From the NCBI GenBank assembly GCA_003520425.1, contig DOUU01000307.1, forward strand, positions 8,514 through 17,515: a stretch of DNA of 9,002 bases. The letters run 5' to 3'. A program made the position numbers and the translations under genes. The DNA is from Deltaproteobacteria bacterium. GTDB lineage: Bacteria > Myxococcota_A > UBA9160. The notes below the pieces were generated by a model. That model saw nothing but the letters and a program-made list of their open reading frames with translations, had not been told where the DNA came from and made no database searches. Of the stretch, positions 1-6,751 are shown one piece after another; position 1 is the stretch's first letter, and every line of letters starts with the position of its first letter.

Positions 1-1185
1 GTCGAATTGACCGAAGCTCTCGCGGGTCCCTATTCCGCTATGCTGCTCGGCGATTTTGGTGCCGAGGTCATCAAGATTGAGCATGTGACCCGCGGCGACG
101 CGATGCGAGGCCTCGCCTCGAGCGGTATTGCGGTCGTGCCCGGAAATGTGCACGTGCTGTTGGAGCACTCGAACCGAGGCAAGAAGAGCCTCGGCCTCGA
201 CCTCACTGCGCCCGACGGCATCGAGATCCTCTACAAGCTCGCAGCGACCTCCGATGTCTTTCTCACCAACAAGCTTCCCAGCGTCCGCGAGCGGCTCAAG
301 ATCGATGTCGACCAGATCCGTGCCCGCAACCCGCGCATCATCTACGTGCGGGGCACCGGCCAAGGGGAGCGCGGGCCCGACGCCGACAAGGGTTCGTACG
401 ACTCGCTGGCATTCTGGGCGCGCGCCGGTGTGGCCATGGGCGCCAAGCGACCCGAGTACGACCTGATGCCCGTGCCGCCGGCCCCCGGTTTCGGGGACTC
501 GATCGGCGGAATGACGATCGCGGGAGGAATCATGGGAGCGCTCTTCTACCGCGAGCGCACCGGCCAGGGCACCGTGGTCGACGTCTCGCTCTTCGGCACC
601 GGCTTGTGGGCGATGGGTCAGGCGATGGCGCTTTCTCTCGTTCTCAAGGTACCGTGGAGCCCCCCGCCGGCCACGTTTTCTTTCAACCCGCTCACCCGAA
701 ACTACGCGACGAAGGACGGTCGCCAACTGGCGTTCACCTGCCTCCAGGCCGCGAAGTACTGGCCAATGCTTTGCGACGTGATCGAGCGGCCCGAGCTGAA
801 GGACGACGCCCGCTTTGCCGACCAGGCCTCGCTCCTGAAGAATTCCCGCCAAGCCATCGAGATCCTCGTCGAGGTCTTCGCCTCGGCGACGCTCGAGGAG
901 TGGCGGCAGCGCCTCGAAGCTTTCGAGGGGCAGTGGTGCGTCGTACAGGACACGCTCGAAGCGGCGGCGGATCCGCAGACGCTCGCCAACGGCTACCTGC
1001 AGGAGTGCCAGACCTCGAGCGGAATCCCCTTCCGGCTCGTGGCCGCGCCGGTCCAGTATGACGAGCGGCCGGCCAAGCCCGCTCGTGCGCCAGAGTTCAA
1101 CGAACACGGCGATGCCATCCTCGGCGACCTCGGACTCGACCTAGAGACGATCATCGACCTCAAGGCGCGCGGCGTCGTCGCTTGA
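1..1185 (+). CDS. Family III CoA-transferase (CaiB/BaiF type), 5' end outside window
   Basis: Family III CoA-transferases move CoA between carboxylic acids through an aspartyl-CoA thioester; the enzyme is cytosolic. The reading frame is open from base 1, and the first codons (VEL then TEALAGPYSAMLLGDFGAEV) match the usual family N-terminus, so the TTG at 7 is not the start and only some 10-20 residues should be missing. Visible family signatures are the AGPY..MLLGDFGAEVIKIE block, NRGKKSLGLDL (about residue 58 of the visible protein), the YDSLAFWARAG block, and FGDSIGG with the probable nucleophile Asp at bases 496-498. That block is followed by GALFYRERTGQGTVVDVSL. The 394 visible residues fit the family's roughly 400. 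It is the only plus-strand gene and converges on the minus-strand series. The likely role is CoA activation of an acid made by the neighbouring oxidative genes, but the substrate is unknown. Some relatives are racemases (AMACR) or dehydratase-associated enzymes, so transferase activity is the probable assignment, not a certain one. Confidence 0.93.
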   Translation, partial: VELTEALAGPYSAMLLGDFGAEVIKIEHVTRGDAMRGLASSGIAVVPGNVHVLLEHSNRGKKSLGLDLTAPDGIEILYKLAATSDVFLTNKLPSVRERLKIDVDQIRARNPRIIYVRGTGQGERGPDADKGSYDSLAFWARAGVAMGAKRPEYDLMPVPPAPGFGDSIGGMTIAGGIMGALFYRERTGQGTVVDVSLFGTGLWAMGQAMALSLVLKVPWSPPPATFSFNPLTRNYATKDGRQLAFTCLQAAKYWPMLCDVIERPELKDDARFADQASLLKNSRQAIEILVEVFASATLEEWRQRLEAFEGQWCVVQDTLEAAADPQTLANGYLQECQTSSGIPFRLVAAPVQYDERPAKPARAPEFNEHGDAILGDLGLDLETIIDLKARGVVA

Positions 1186-1227
1186 CCGCAGGGAGATCTC
1201 TTCACGTGATGGCTCGTAGATGAGGTC

Positions 1228-1253
1228 CTGACAATCGAATTGATGTTTGTCAG
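1228..1253. terminator. Possible bidirectional terminator hairpin between convergent genes
   Basis: CTGACAA (1228-1234) and TTGTCAG (1247-1253) are perfect 7-base inverted repeats around a 12-base loop. They lie between the stop of the CoA-transferase (1185) and the stop of the subunit IV-like gene (1250-1252), which the right arm overlaps. The position suits a shared terminator, but the stem is AT-containing and no clear T-run follows on either strand, so this is weakly supported. Confidence 0.3.
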
Positions 1254-1531
1254 CGGATAAAGAAATAGAGGGACACAATCATTCCAAAAGTCAATGCCAA
1301 CCACGAGTCACAAGTAACTCGCAGCCACGTCGGTGCACGGGAGACCTCCATAAAATTTCGGATCACCAGGCGAGATTTCACGCATGCAATCAGGACGAGG
1401 ACGACAGCGGTTATCGCATGCACCTCACGAGAACTAGTGCCACTCCGCGCTCCCAACCACCATGCGATGATGGTAATGGCGGAAAGCAACGCCCAGACCC
1501 AAGTCAACCTGCTCCGAAAATACATCGCCAT
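1250..1531 (-). CDS. Cytochrome c oxidase subunit IV-like small membrane protein (NorF/COX4_pro type)
   Basis: This 93-residue protein has three predicted membrane helices (about residues 9-27, 38-56 and 71-91). It carries the conserved core of the prokaryotic subunit IV family between helices 2 and 3: K.RLVIRNFMEV, then RAPTWLR, then D.W. Members are non-catalytic small subunits of haem-copper oxidases, or NorF-like proteins beside NO reductase genes, in the cytoplasmic membrane. It starts 3 bases after the stop of the subunit III-like gene, has only a weak G-rich site ahead of its ATG, and is probably translated by coupling. An ATG two codons further in (1525) is an alternative start. No subunit I, subunit II or NorB lies in the window, so which complex it serves, if any, is unknown. 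Its DNA is GC-poor compared with the catabolic genes to the right. Confidence 0.8.
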   Translation of the reverse strand: MAMYFRSRLTWVWALLSAITIIAWWLGARSGTSSREVHAITAVVLVLIACVKSRLVIRNFMEVSRAPTWLRVTCDSWLALTFGMIVSLYFFIR

Positions 1532-1534
1532 CTG

Positions 1535-2161
1535 CTACCCCATCAGGTACAGCAGCGGGAATATGAGGATCCAGAGGAAATCCACCATGTGCCAATACGT
1601 GGCACCTATTTCCACCAACCTTGCTCGAGGAGGACTCGCATCGTTGAGCTCACGCCAGAGAATCCCCAAGAACACCAAACCGAGCAGCACGTGAAACAAA
1701 TGCACGCCAGTCAGCATGTAGTAGTGCATGAAGAACTCATTGGTCCCAAGCGTCAATCCGTCAGCCAGCTTCGAATACCATTCGAAGGCTTTGCTAAGCA
1801 CGAATCCCGCTCCGCAGGCGCCACCCAAGCCGATAAATCGGGATGCAACGCCGAAATCACCCGCTCTCGTCGCGTGGACGCTCAGCGCAACGAACAATGA
1901 GCTCGCCAGCAACACCAACGTATTCAGTCCTGCGATATTCTGGCTGAGCTGCTGCTGCGACTGAAGGAAGAGTTCATGGTGTCGCCCACGATCAAACATG
2001 TAAGCGCCGAAATAGCAGGAGAAGGCCACCATCTCTCCGATGACGAACACCCAAATGCTGGGGTCGCCGGGGATGCGTCGCTTCGTGTCATGTTCCGCGT
2101 CTCGGAGGATCGAGGGGTCCAGTTCGCGCACGCGCAGGGCTCCGTTTGCTGTGCTTGTCAT
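1535..2161 (-). CDS. Haem-copper oxidase subunit III family protein, short NorE-like form
   Basis: The 208-residue protein has five predicted membrane helices (about 35-57, 77-97, 108-128, 143-170 and 186-207). This is the short five-helix NorE-like form, not the seven-helix subunit III of about 260 residues. Family landmarks are RRIPGDPSIWVFVIGEM at helix 1, GLNTLVLLASSLFVA, K..EW (residues 124-128), HYYMLTGVHLFHVLLG, and YWHMVDFLWILIFPLLYL at the C-terminus. Subunit III does not bind the redox metals; in true oxidases it lines an oxygen path and stabilises subunit I, and NorE is an accessory of NO reduction. The gene follows membrane protein B after 64 bases and precedes the subunit IV-like gene by 3 bases. 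No catalytic subunit is nearby, so the partner is unclear. I infer a membrane complex with the neighbouring genes, without direct proof. Confidence 0.88.
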   Translation of the reverse strand: MTSTANGALRVRELDPSILRDAEHDTKRRIPGDPSIWVFVIGEMVAFSCYFGAYMFDRGRHHELFLQSQQQLSQNIAGLNTLVLLASSLFVALSVHATRAGDFGVASRFIGLGGACGAGFVLSKAFEWYSKLADGLTLGTNEFFMHYYMLTGVHLFHVLLGLVFLGILWRELNDASPPRARLVEIGATYWHMVDFLWILIFPLLYLMG

Positions 2162-2225
2162 GAGGCGATCCCGCTCGCGTCAAGATGGGCAGATGGATCA
2201 ACGGCCGATCGGAAGGCGACCCTCT

Positions 2226-2981
2226 CTATGCAAGGACCTCGTCGAACGGCTGGGCCTTGATTGCCTTGTAGAGGCAAACGACGAGGGAGAATTCCCATAC
2301 GACGAAAATAATCGTACCCAGATAGAAGCTGATCAGGCCGTTCCAGGCGTAGGGGCCGCTTCTGAATATCCAGATCGGTATTGCGAGCAACTCGGTTACC
2401 ACCCCCCAGATGCTCATGTAGCCAAGCCATTTCGGAAATATCCCTCGCTTGTCGAGGAAGATGGCGATCGCAAAGACCATGTATTGAACGATGAAGCAGC
2501 CGAGCGAGCCGACGAATGACAGGAGTCCCATGTCGTAGAGAAGCACGACGATCCGCGGGTCTCGATCCGGACGAAAGGCCGCCAGGGCGAACATGAGGGC
2601 GCAAAACAAGCATCCGGGCAATGCGGCCACCGCCAACGCCGCGAGATAGGCGTACGCGAGCGCCGGGCCAACGCCGTTCATGCGCCTCATCTGCACGACG
2701 ATGATCCCGGAAGAGAGCGATGCGAGTCCAAGGCTCAGCGACAGTACCACGATCCCGATCTGCAGGTGCGTGGAGTTCGACTGGATGAACGCGATGATTC
2801 CCTCCGTCGTAAGTCCAGGGGACGGCGGCGGCATGAGCCTGGTCAGATAGACGAACACGAGTCCAAAAATGTTGTAGAAGATGGGTATGGACCACCAGCA
2901 GATCCACTGATCCAGATTCTTGGTCCTGGTGACGTCGTGCGCCACAGTTTCCGTTGCAGTCACCGCGGTGGTGTTGGTCAT
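2226..2981 (-). CDS. Six-TM membrane protein B of unknown function, paralogue of the upstream gene
   Basis: This 251-residue integral membrane protein has about six helices (27-49, 74-97, 107-134, 150-174, 187-207 and 216-240) and a polar N-terminal tail of some 25 residues. I do not recognise a named family. It shares landmarks in the same order with the gene just upstream: DQ.IC.W, PPPSP after helix 1, IVVQMRRM, AFRPDRDP between helices 3 and 4, FPKWLG before helix 5, and GPYAWNG before helix 6. The ATG at 2981 is chosen because GGGAG sits 7 bases ahead of it and because its first four bases (ATGA) overlap the stop of the upstream paralogue, a typical coupled junction. The frame stays open further upstream to 3653, but that stretch is a shadow of the paralogue. 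There is no visible haem, metal or nucleotide motif. Confidence 0.85.
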   Translation of the reverse strand: MTNTTAVTATETVAHDVTRTKNLDQWICWWSIPIFYNIFGLVFVYLTRLMPPPSPGLTTEGIIAFIQSNSTHLQIGIVVLSLSLGLASLSSGIIVVQMRRMNGVGPALAYAYLAALAVAALPGCLFCALMFALAAFRPDRDPRIVVLLYDMGLLSFVGSLGCFIVQYMVFAIAIFLDKRGIFPKWLGYMSIWGVVTELLAIPIWIFRSGPYAWNGLISFYLGTIIFVVWEFSLVVCLYKAIKAQPFDEVLA

Positions 2982-3682
2982 GCTGCGGCTCCCGCTTCCA
3001 TGGCCTGTCGGTTGATCGCCGCGCGCACCACGAAGAACATGACGGCCAGGTAGAACGCGTAAGTACCGATGCGAAGCCAGAAGGCCAAGGCGCCATCCCA
3101 GGCGAATGGTCCCGTCAAGAACATGAGGGCGAAGGCTCCGGGCGTCATGAGGAATGCGGTAGCAATGTTGAAGTGGCCTACCCAGCGAGGAAACACGGGT
3201 CGAGGTTGCGCGTCCATGTAGATTCCGAGCGCCAGACAGAGATTCTGGGCAAAGATGAAACCGACGGGAGTGACGAAGGCCATCCACGCCAGATCGTTCA
3301 GCATCATCGTAAGCTGTGGATCCCGCTCTGGCCGGAATGCCGCAATCAGCCAGGCGAGATCGGCAAGTGCAAATAGCGTAGCGCCGCTGGCAGCAGCGCT
3401 CAGGTAAGAGTAGGCGAAGGCCCTGCTCGGGTTGGCCATTCTTTGCATCTGAACGACGATGACCATGAAAAACGGGATGAAGGTGACGCCGCAGACGTTG
3501 CAGATGAGCATGCTGGCGCGGACCTGCCCGACATGGTTGCGATAGAAGGTGGCAACTTCTTCCGCACTCAGCGTCGGTGACAACGGGGGGAAAAAGCCCG
3601 GGAAAATGCAGAACGCGAGGATAAGCAGAGTGCCAAAGCCCGGCAGGAGCCACAAGCAGATGCGCTGGTCAGTGGTATTCAT
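2978..3682 (-). CDS. Six-TM membrane protein A of unknown function, first of a tandem paralogous pair
   Basis: The protein has 234 residues and about six hydrophobic helices (9-30, 54-79, 89-116, 131-154, 170-190 and 198-221). The family is not one I can name. The most distinctive residues are soluble-loop motifs shared with the downstream copy: FPPLSP, VVQMQRM (about 76-82), AFRPERDP (115-122), FPRWVG and GPFAWDG (191-197). A GAGGAG site lies 7 bases before the ATG, making this the clear first gene of the membrane sub-cluster after a 197-base gap. It could therefore have its own promoter, though I see no convincing -35/-10 pair. Its adjacency to subunit III/IV-like genes suggests a respiratory or oxygen/NO-related membrane complex, or alternatively substrate uptake for the catabolic genes. 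Neither is shown by the sequence. Confidence 0.86.
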   Translation of the reverse strand: MNTTDQRICLWLLPGFGTLLILAFCIFPGFFPPLSPTLSAEEVATFYRNHVGQVRASMLICNVCGVTFIPFFMVIVVQMQRMANPSRAFAYSYLSAAASGATLFALADLAWLIAAFRPERDPQLTMMLNDLAWMAFVTPVGFIFAQNLCLALGIYMDAQPRPVFPRWVGHFNIATAFLMTPGAFALMFLTGPFAWDGALAFWLRIGTYAFYLAVMFFVVRAAINRQAMEAGAAA

Positions 3683-3879
3683 TCGGCATCTCCTCGTCTG
3701 CTTGCTGAGGAGGCGAATCGCCGCTCGCTGGGTGGTGCACTACGCGCCACCCGGGATGCGCAGCCGGCCGTCGGCACCCGTATCCAGAACCCATCGTTCG
3801 CTGGCGTGAGTTCGAGAAGCAGCCCCATGCGGGTGGACCCCTGGATGTTCGTCGAAGAGCAGTCGAGCGTGACATCAAT
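3683..3879. other. Longest gap in the minus-strand series, with a GC-rich imperfect hairpin
   Basis: This 197-base stretch separates the HSD10-like SDR from the membrane sub-cluster. It holds an inverted repeat, GGGTGG (3730-3735) against CCACCC (3747-3752), extended inward by two more pairs across one mismatch when read as minus-strand RNA. No T-run follows it in the minus direction, so it is at best a weak terminator or processing site. I see no clear promoter, RNA gene or convincing small gene here. An open minus-strand stretch of 44 codons (3743-3874) lacks a plausible start. Confidence 0.4.
3690..3695 (-). promoter_or_regulatory. Ribosome binding site of membrane protein A
   Basis: GAGGAG on the minus strand, 7 bases before the ATG at 3682, supports that start and marks a fresh initiation site after the gap. 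Confidence 0.7.
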
Positions 3880-4641
3880 CTACTTGGGCGAGAAGCGCTG
3901 ACCGCCGTCGAGACGGATCGTGCTGCCGTTCAGCATCGGTGTCTCGAAGATCGCTTGGGCGAGACGCGCGTACTCCTCCGGCTTTCCCATGCGCTTGGGG
4001 AAGGCCGCGTCCCGGGTGAGCGACGCCGCGAGGTCGTCCGGGATCAGCTTCGTGAGGCCCGTCGCGAATAGGCTCGGCACGATCGCCATCACGCGGATGC
4101 CAAGGCTCCCTAGGTCGCGAGCCATCGTCAGGCTCATCGCGACAATGCCACCCTTGGCCGCGGTGTAGGCGATCTGGCCGATCTGTCCCTCGAAGGCAGC
4201 GATCGACGCCGTGTTGAGGATGACCCCGCGCTCGCCGTTCTCGTCGGGTTCGTTCTGACTCATCCGGGCCGCGGCCAGGCGCGCGATGTTGAAGGTCGAG
4301 ACGAGGTTCAGGTCCATGATGCGGCGGAACTCGTCGAGCGGGTGCGGACCCTTCTTGGTCAGGGTGCGCATGGCGATTCCACCTCCCGCCGTGTTGCAGA
4401 GGAAGTGGAGGGCACCCAGCTCGTCGCAGGCCGCCGACAGGGCGGCCTCGGTGCCCTCGAAGTCGGTGACGTCGCAGGCGTGGAAGTTGCCGCCGAGGTC
4501 CTTTGCGACCTCTGCGCCCTTGGATGTGGGAAGATCAAGGATCGAGACCTGTGCGCCTTCACGGACCAGCATCTCGGCCGTGGCCTTCGCCATACCCGAT
4601 GCTCCACCGACGACGATTGCGGCCTTTCCAGCAATCTCCAT
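3880..4641 (-). CDS. Short-chain dehydrogenase, type II 3-hydroxyacyl-CoA dehydrogenase (HSD10) like
   Basis: The 253-residue classical SDR most resembles the HSD10 group, which oxidises 3-hydroxyacyl-CoA and some hydroxysteroids with NAD+. The matching blocks are QNEPDENGERGVILNTASIA, AFEGQIGQIAY..AKGGIV, then MARDL, GIRVM, and FPKRMGKPEEYA with LNGSTIRLDGG near the C-terminus. The catalytic set is Asn112, Ser146, Tyr159 and Lys163. Asp36 at the end of strand 2 favours NAD(H). The third glycine of the cofactor motif is replaced: GGASGMA at residues 12-18, where HSD10 has GGASGLG. The start is the ATG at 4641 because the family begins at MEIAGK; GGGAGG lies 11 bases ahead. A GTG at 4695 in frame would add 18 residues that match nothing. 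It follows the other SDR by 93 bases. The likely role is beta-oxidation of a side chain or ring fragment. Confidence 0.92.
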   Translation of the reverse strand: MEIAGKAAIVVGGASGMAKATAEMLVREGAQVSILDLPTSKGAEVAKDLGGNFHACDVTDFEGTEAALSAACDELGALHFLCNTAGGGIAMRTLTKKGPHPLDEFRRIMDLNLVSTFNIARLAAARMSQNEPDENGERGVILNTASIAAFEGQIGQIAYTAAKGGIVAMSLTMARDLGSLGIRVMAIVPSLFATGLTKLIPDDLAASLTRDAAFPKRMGKPEEYARLAQAIFETPMLNGSTIRLDGGQRFSPK

Positions 4642-4734
4642 GATCTTCCATGCCTCCCGGACCGTTGCTTCGCCGGCTCGACCATCGAGTGCCACTTTGC
4701 GCCGATGGGGAGCGAGCTCGTTCCACGACCGACG

Positions 4735-5502
4735 TCAGCGCGGCGCCTTGCGGGCGCGGGGGGCGACGGTGACGGACGGCAGCGAGGCCGTCGCCCCAGT
4801 TCGAAGGATCGCGTGGACCACCTCGACGAGATCGTCGACGTCGATCAGCGCACCGCTCAGGAGGCCGCGCTGCACCCAGATGGGTCCCAGCTCGGCCGCG
4901 AGCGCACGGTCCCATCCATCGGCGAATTCGGTCCGCGAGTCGCCCTTGCCACCGCCACAATCGCCCACAACCAGGCGCGTGAACCCGATGTCCGCGTGTT
5001 CGGCGCGCCATGCGTCGACGAGCTTGTCGAGTGCGGCCTTGCTCACCACGTACGCGCCGAGCCCGGGCCACGGTGGCGTGACCGACGCACTCACGGAGGA
5101 GAGGTAGACCGCTCGGCCTTCGGCGATGGAGAGATGAGGAATCGCCGCCGCAGTCACCAGCGCAGCACCGATGACGTTGGTGTCAAACGCTCGCCGCCAC
5201 GTGTCGGCGTCGAGGTCGACGAGGCGAGCCAAGGGTCCGATCGCTGGCGCATAGACGAGGGCTTCGATCCCGCCGAGCTCGGCGGCCGCGGCGTTGATCG
5301 CCCTTCGGCAGGAGCCAGCGTCGGTAACGTCGCACGGGATCGCGAGTGCGTCTCTGCCGGCTTCGCGGGCCGCGCTCTCGAGTCGCTCGAGCCGCCGTGC
5401 GAGAAGGGCCACACGCGCCCCGCGCTGGGCGAGCCCGACTCCGATGCAGCGTCCAAGCCCGCCCGATGCTCCAACGACCACCGTTCGCATGGCCCGTGTC
5501 AT
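4735..5502 (-). CDS. Short-chain dehydrogenase/reductase, probably NADP(H)-preferring
   Basis: The 255-residue classical-size SDR has the cofactor motif GASGGLG at residues 11-17, paired Arg36-Arg37 after strand 2 (typical of NADP binding), CDVTD at 57-61, and the catalytic set Asn109, Ser136, Tyr151 and Lys155 (YVVSK). Two places are unusual: YAPA replaces the usual NNAG after strand 4, and the segment after strand 6, normally PG plus a Thr, reads GDCGGGKGDSRTEF. The substrate pocket is therefore not that of a well-known enzyme. The ATG at 5502 is 1 base from the P450 stop. The ATG at 5490 (MRTVVV) is an alternative, with AGGA 11 bases ahead. Tight linkage to the P450 suggests it oxidises an alcohol made by hydroxylation, or reduces the matching ketone. 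Confidence 0.9.
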   Translation of the reverse strand: MTRAMRTVVVGASGGLGRCIGVGLAQRGARVALLARRLERLESAAREAGRDALAIPCDVTDAGSCRRAINAAAAELGGIEALVYAPAIGPLARLVDLDADTWRRAFDTNVIGAALVTAAAIPHLSIAEGRAVYLSSVSASVTPPWPGLGAYVVSKAALDKLVDAWRAEHADIGFTRLVVGDCGGGKGDSRTEFADGWDRALAAELGPIWVQRGLLSGALIDVDDLVEVVHAILRTGATASLPSVTVAPRARKAPR

Positions 5503-5503
5503 C

Positions 5504-6751
5504 CTACGAACGGCGTCGGAAACGCAGCGGCAGGTTGTTGAGACCGCGAATGATGAAGGTCCTAGCGTAGGAGAGCCGGCTTGGGTCTACCAGCTGAAAG
5601 TCCTCGAGCCGCGCGAGGAGGCGCTCGAAGCTGACGCGCGCCTCGGCGCGGGCGAGGCTTGCGCCGGGACAGAAGTGCTCGCCGTGACCGAAGGCGATGT
5701 TACGCCGGGCGTTCGAACGCTTGGCATCGAAACGGTCGGGATCTTCGAAGACCCGTGGGTCGCGGTTGGCGGCGCCGATCATCGCCATCACCATCGACCC
5801 CATCGGGATCTCGACGCCCGCGAGCTTTGTATCTCTCAGGGCCAGGCGGAAGGAGCCCTTGATGGGACTCTCGAGGCGCAGGCACTCCTCGACGAAGTTG
5901 GGAATCGCCCCGGGATCGCTTCGGAGTTCCTCGGTGAGGGCGGGCTGGTCCGCGAGGATCCGCATTCCTGCACAGAGGAGGCGCGCCGTGGTCTCCTGTC
6001 CGGCGGCGAAGAGGATGGCGGCGATTCGCACCACATCCATCACCTCGGGGAGCTCGCCATCGGGGAACCGAACGCTGGCTAGCCGGCTCATCGCGTCGTA
6101 GCGCGGGGAGGCGCGGCGCTCCTCGATGTAGCGGGTGAAGTAGGGATGCAGGTTCGCAAACACCCGATCGCCCACGTGCCTGCCTTGGGGGTCTCCGGCC
6201 GTGCTCTTCTGCGCCTGCAACCAGCTGCGGAACGTCTCATGATCTTCGCGCGGAACCCCCAGCAGGTCGGCGATCACGAGCAGGGTGAAGGGCCTCGCGT
6301 AGGCGGCGCCGAACTCCACCTGGCCGCGATCGGCGAACTCGTCGATCAGTCCCTCGGCGAGGGTCCACATGAACTCCTCGTTCTCTTTCAGCCGGTTGGG
6401 CGTGAAGAGCTTGCTAAGCAGTGCACGATGCCGGGTGTGCTTGGGAGGATCGAGGGAGGTGAGCTGGTCGCCCATCGGGATCTCGTGGCGGCGGCGCTCG
6501 ATGACCTGGGCCAAGCTCTCCCCAGGGTCCGGGTCCGGCAGCGTCACCAGCGGACCGAGCGGTCCCACGATCGCCGAGAAGCATTCATGATCCCCGTACA
6601 CCCGGAGGATCTCCTCGATGCCAGAGAGTATGAAGACTCCCTTGTGAGGCTCGCGCCAGACCGGCCCGCGCTCTCGGAGCGCGACGTAGTAGGGTATCGG
6701 ATCCTGGAGAAGCTCAGGGTCGGTGAAGAAGTCCCGCTCGAGCACGTTCAT
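5504..6751 (-). CDS. Cytochrome P450 (soluble bacterial class I type)
   Basis: This is a haem-thiolate monooxygenase of 415 residues, the normal bacterial length, with no membrane anchor. It has a C-helix DPPKHTRHR at 101-109, the I-helix oxygen-activation motif AAGQETT at 249-255 (Gln where His or Asp is common), and the K-helix ExxR at Glu289-Arg292 followed by L.SP. The haem loop [10 protein letters not shown] has the axial ligand Cys361. It should hydroxylate a hydrophobic substrate using electrons from a ferredoxin and reductase, neither of which is in the window. The ATG at 6751 is chosen because AGGAGG lies 6 bases ahead and because it overlaps the amidohydrolase stop by 4 bases (ATGA). 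In-frame codons further upstream to 6928 are a shadow of that gene. The stop is 1 base before the SDR start. I cannot assign a CYP family by eye. Confidence 0.96.
   Translation of the reverse strand: MNVLERDFFTDPELLQDPIPYYVALRERGPVWREPHKGVFILSGIEEILRVYGDHECFSAIVGPLGPLVTLPDPDPGESLAQVIERRRHEIPMGDQLTSLDPPKHTRHRALLSKLFTPNRLKENEEFMWTLAEGLIDEFADRGQVEFGAAYARPFTLLVIADLLGVPREDHETFRSWLQAQKSTAGDPQGRHVGDRVFANLHPYFTRYIEERRASPRYDAMSRLASVRFPDGELPEVMDVVRIAAILFAAGQETTARLLCAGMRILADQPALTEELRSDPGAIPNFVEECLRLESPIKGSFRLALRDTKLAGVEIPMGSMVMAMIGAANRDPRVFEDPDRFDAKRSNARRNIAFGHGEHFCPGASLARAEARVSFERLLARLEDFQLVDPSRLSYARTFIIRGLNNLPLRFRRRS

Noticed and set aside
1247..1900. Plus-strand open frame of 217 codons across the subunit III/IV genes
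   Set aside because: The composition is His, Gln, Ser and Arg rich with no family match, and the opposite strand carries clear conserved membrane proteins.
2982..3653. Upstream in-frame extension of membrane protein B (to 475 residues)
   Set aside because: It overlaps membrane protein A in another frame, the extra residues look non-protein-like, and a ribosome site plus ATGA overlap support the start at 2981.
3743..3874. Open minus-strand stretch of 44 codons in the gap, with a fairly protein-like end before the TAG at 3740-3742
   Set aside because: No plausible start or ribosome site and no recognisable family. A stretch of this length is expected by chance in GC-rich DNA.
4342..5541. Long plus-strand open frame (399 codons) opposite the two SDR genes
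   Set aside because: High GC at third codon positions leaves the antisense frame open. The translation is rich in Arg, Gly and Asp without family motifs, while the minus strand has two complete SDRs.
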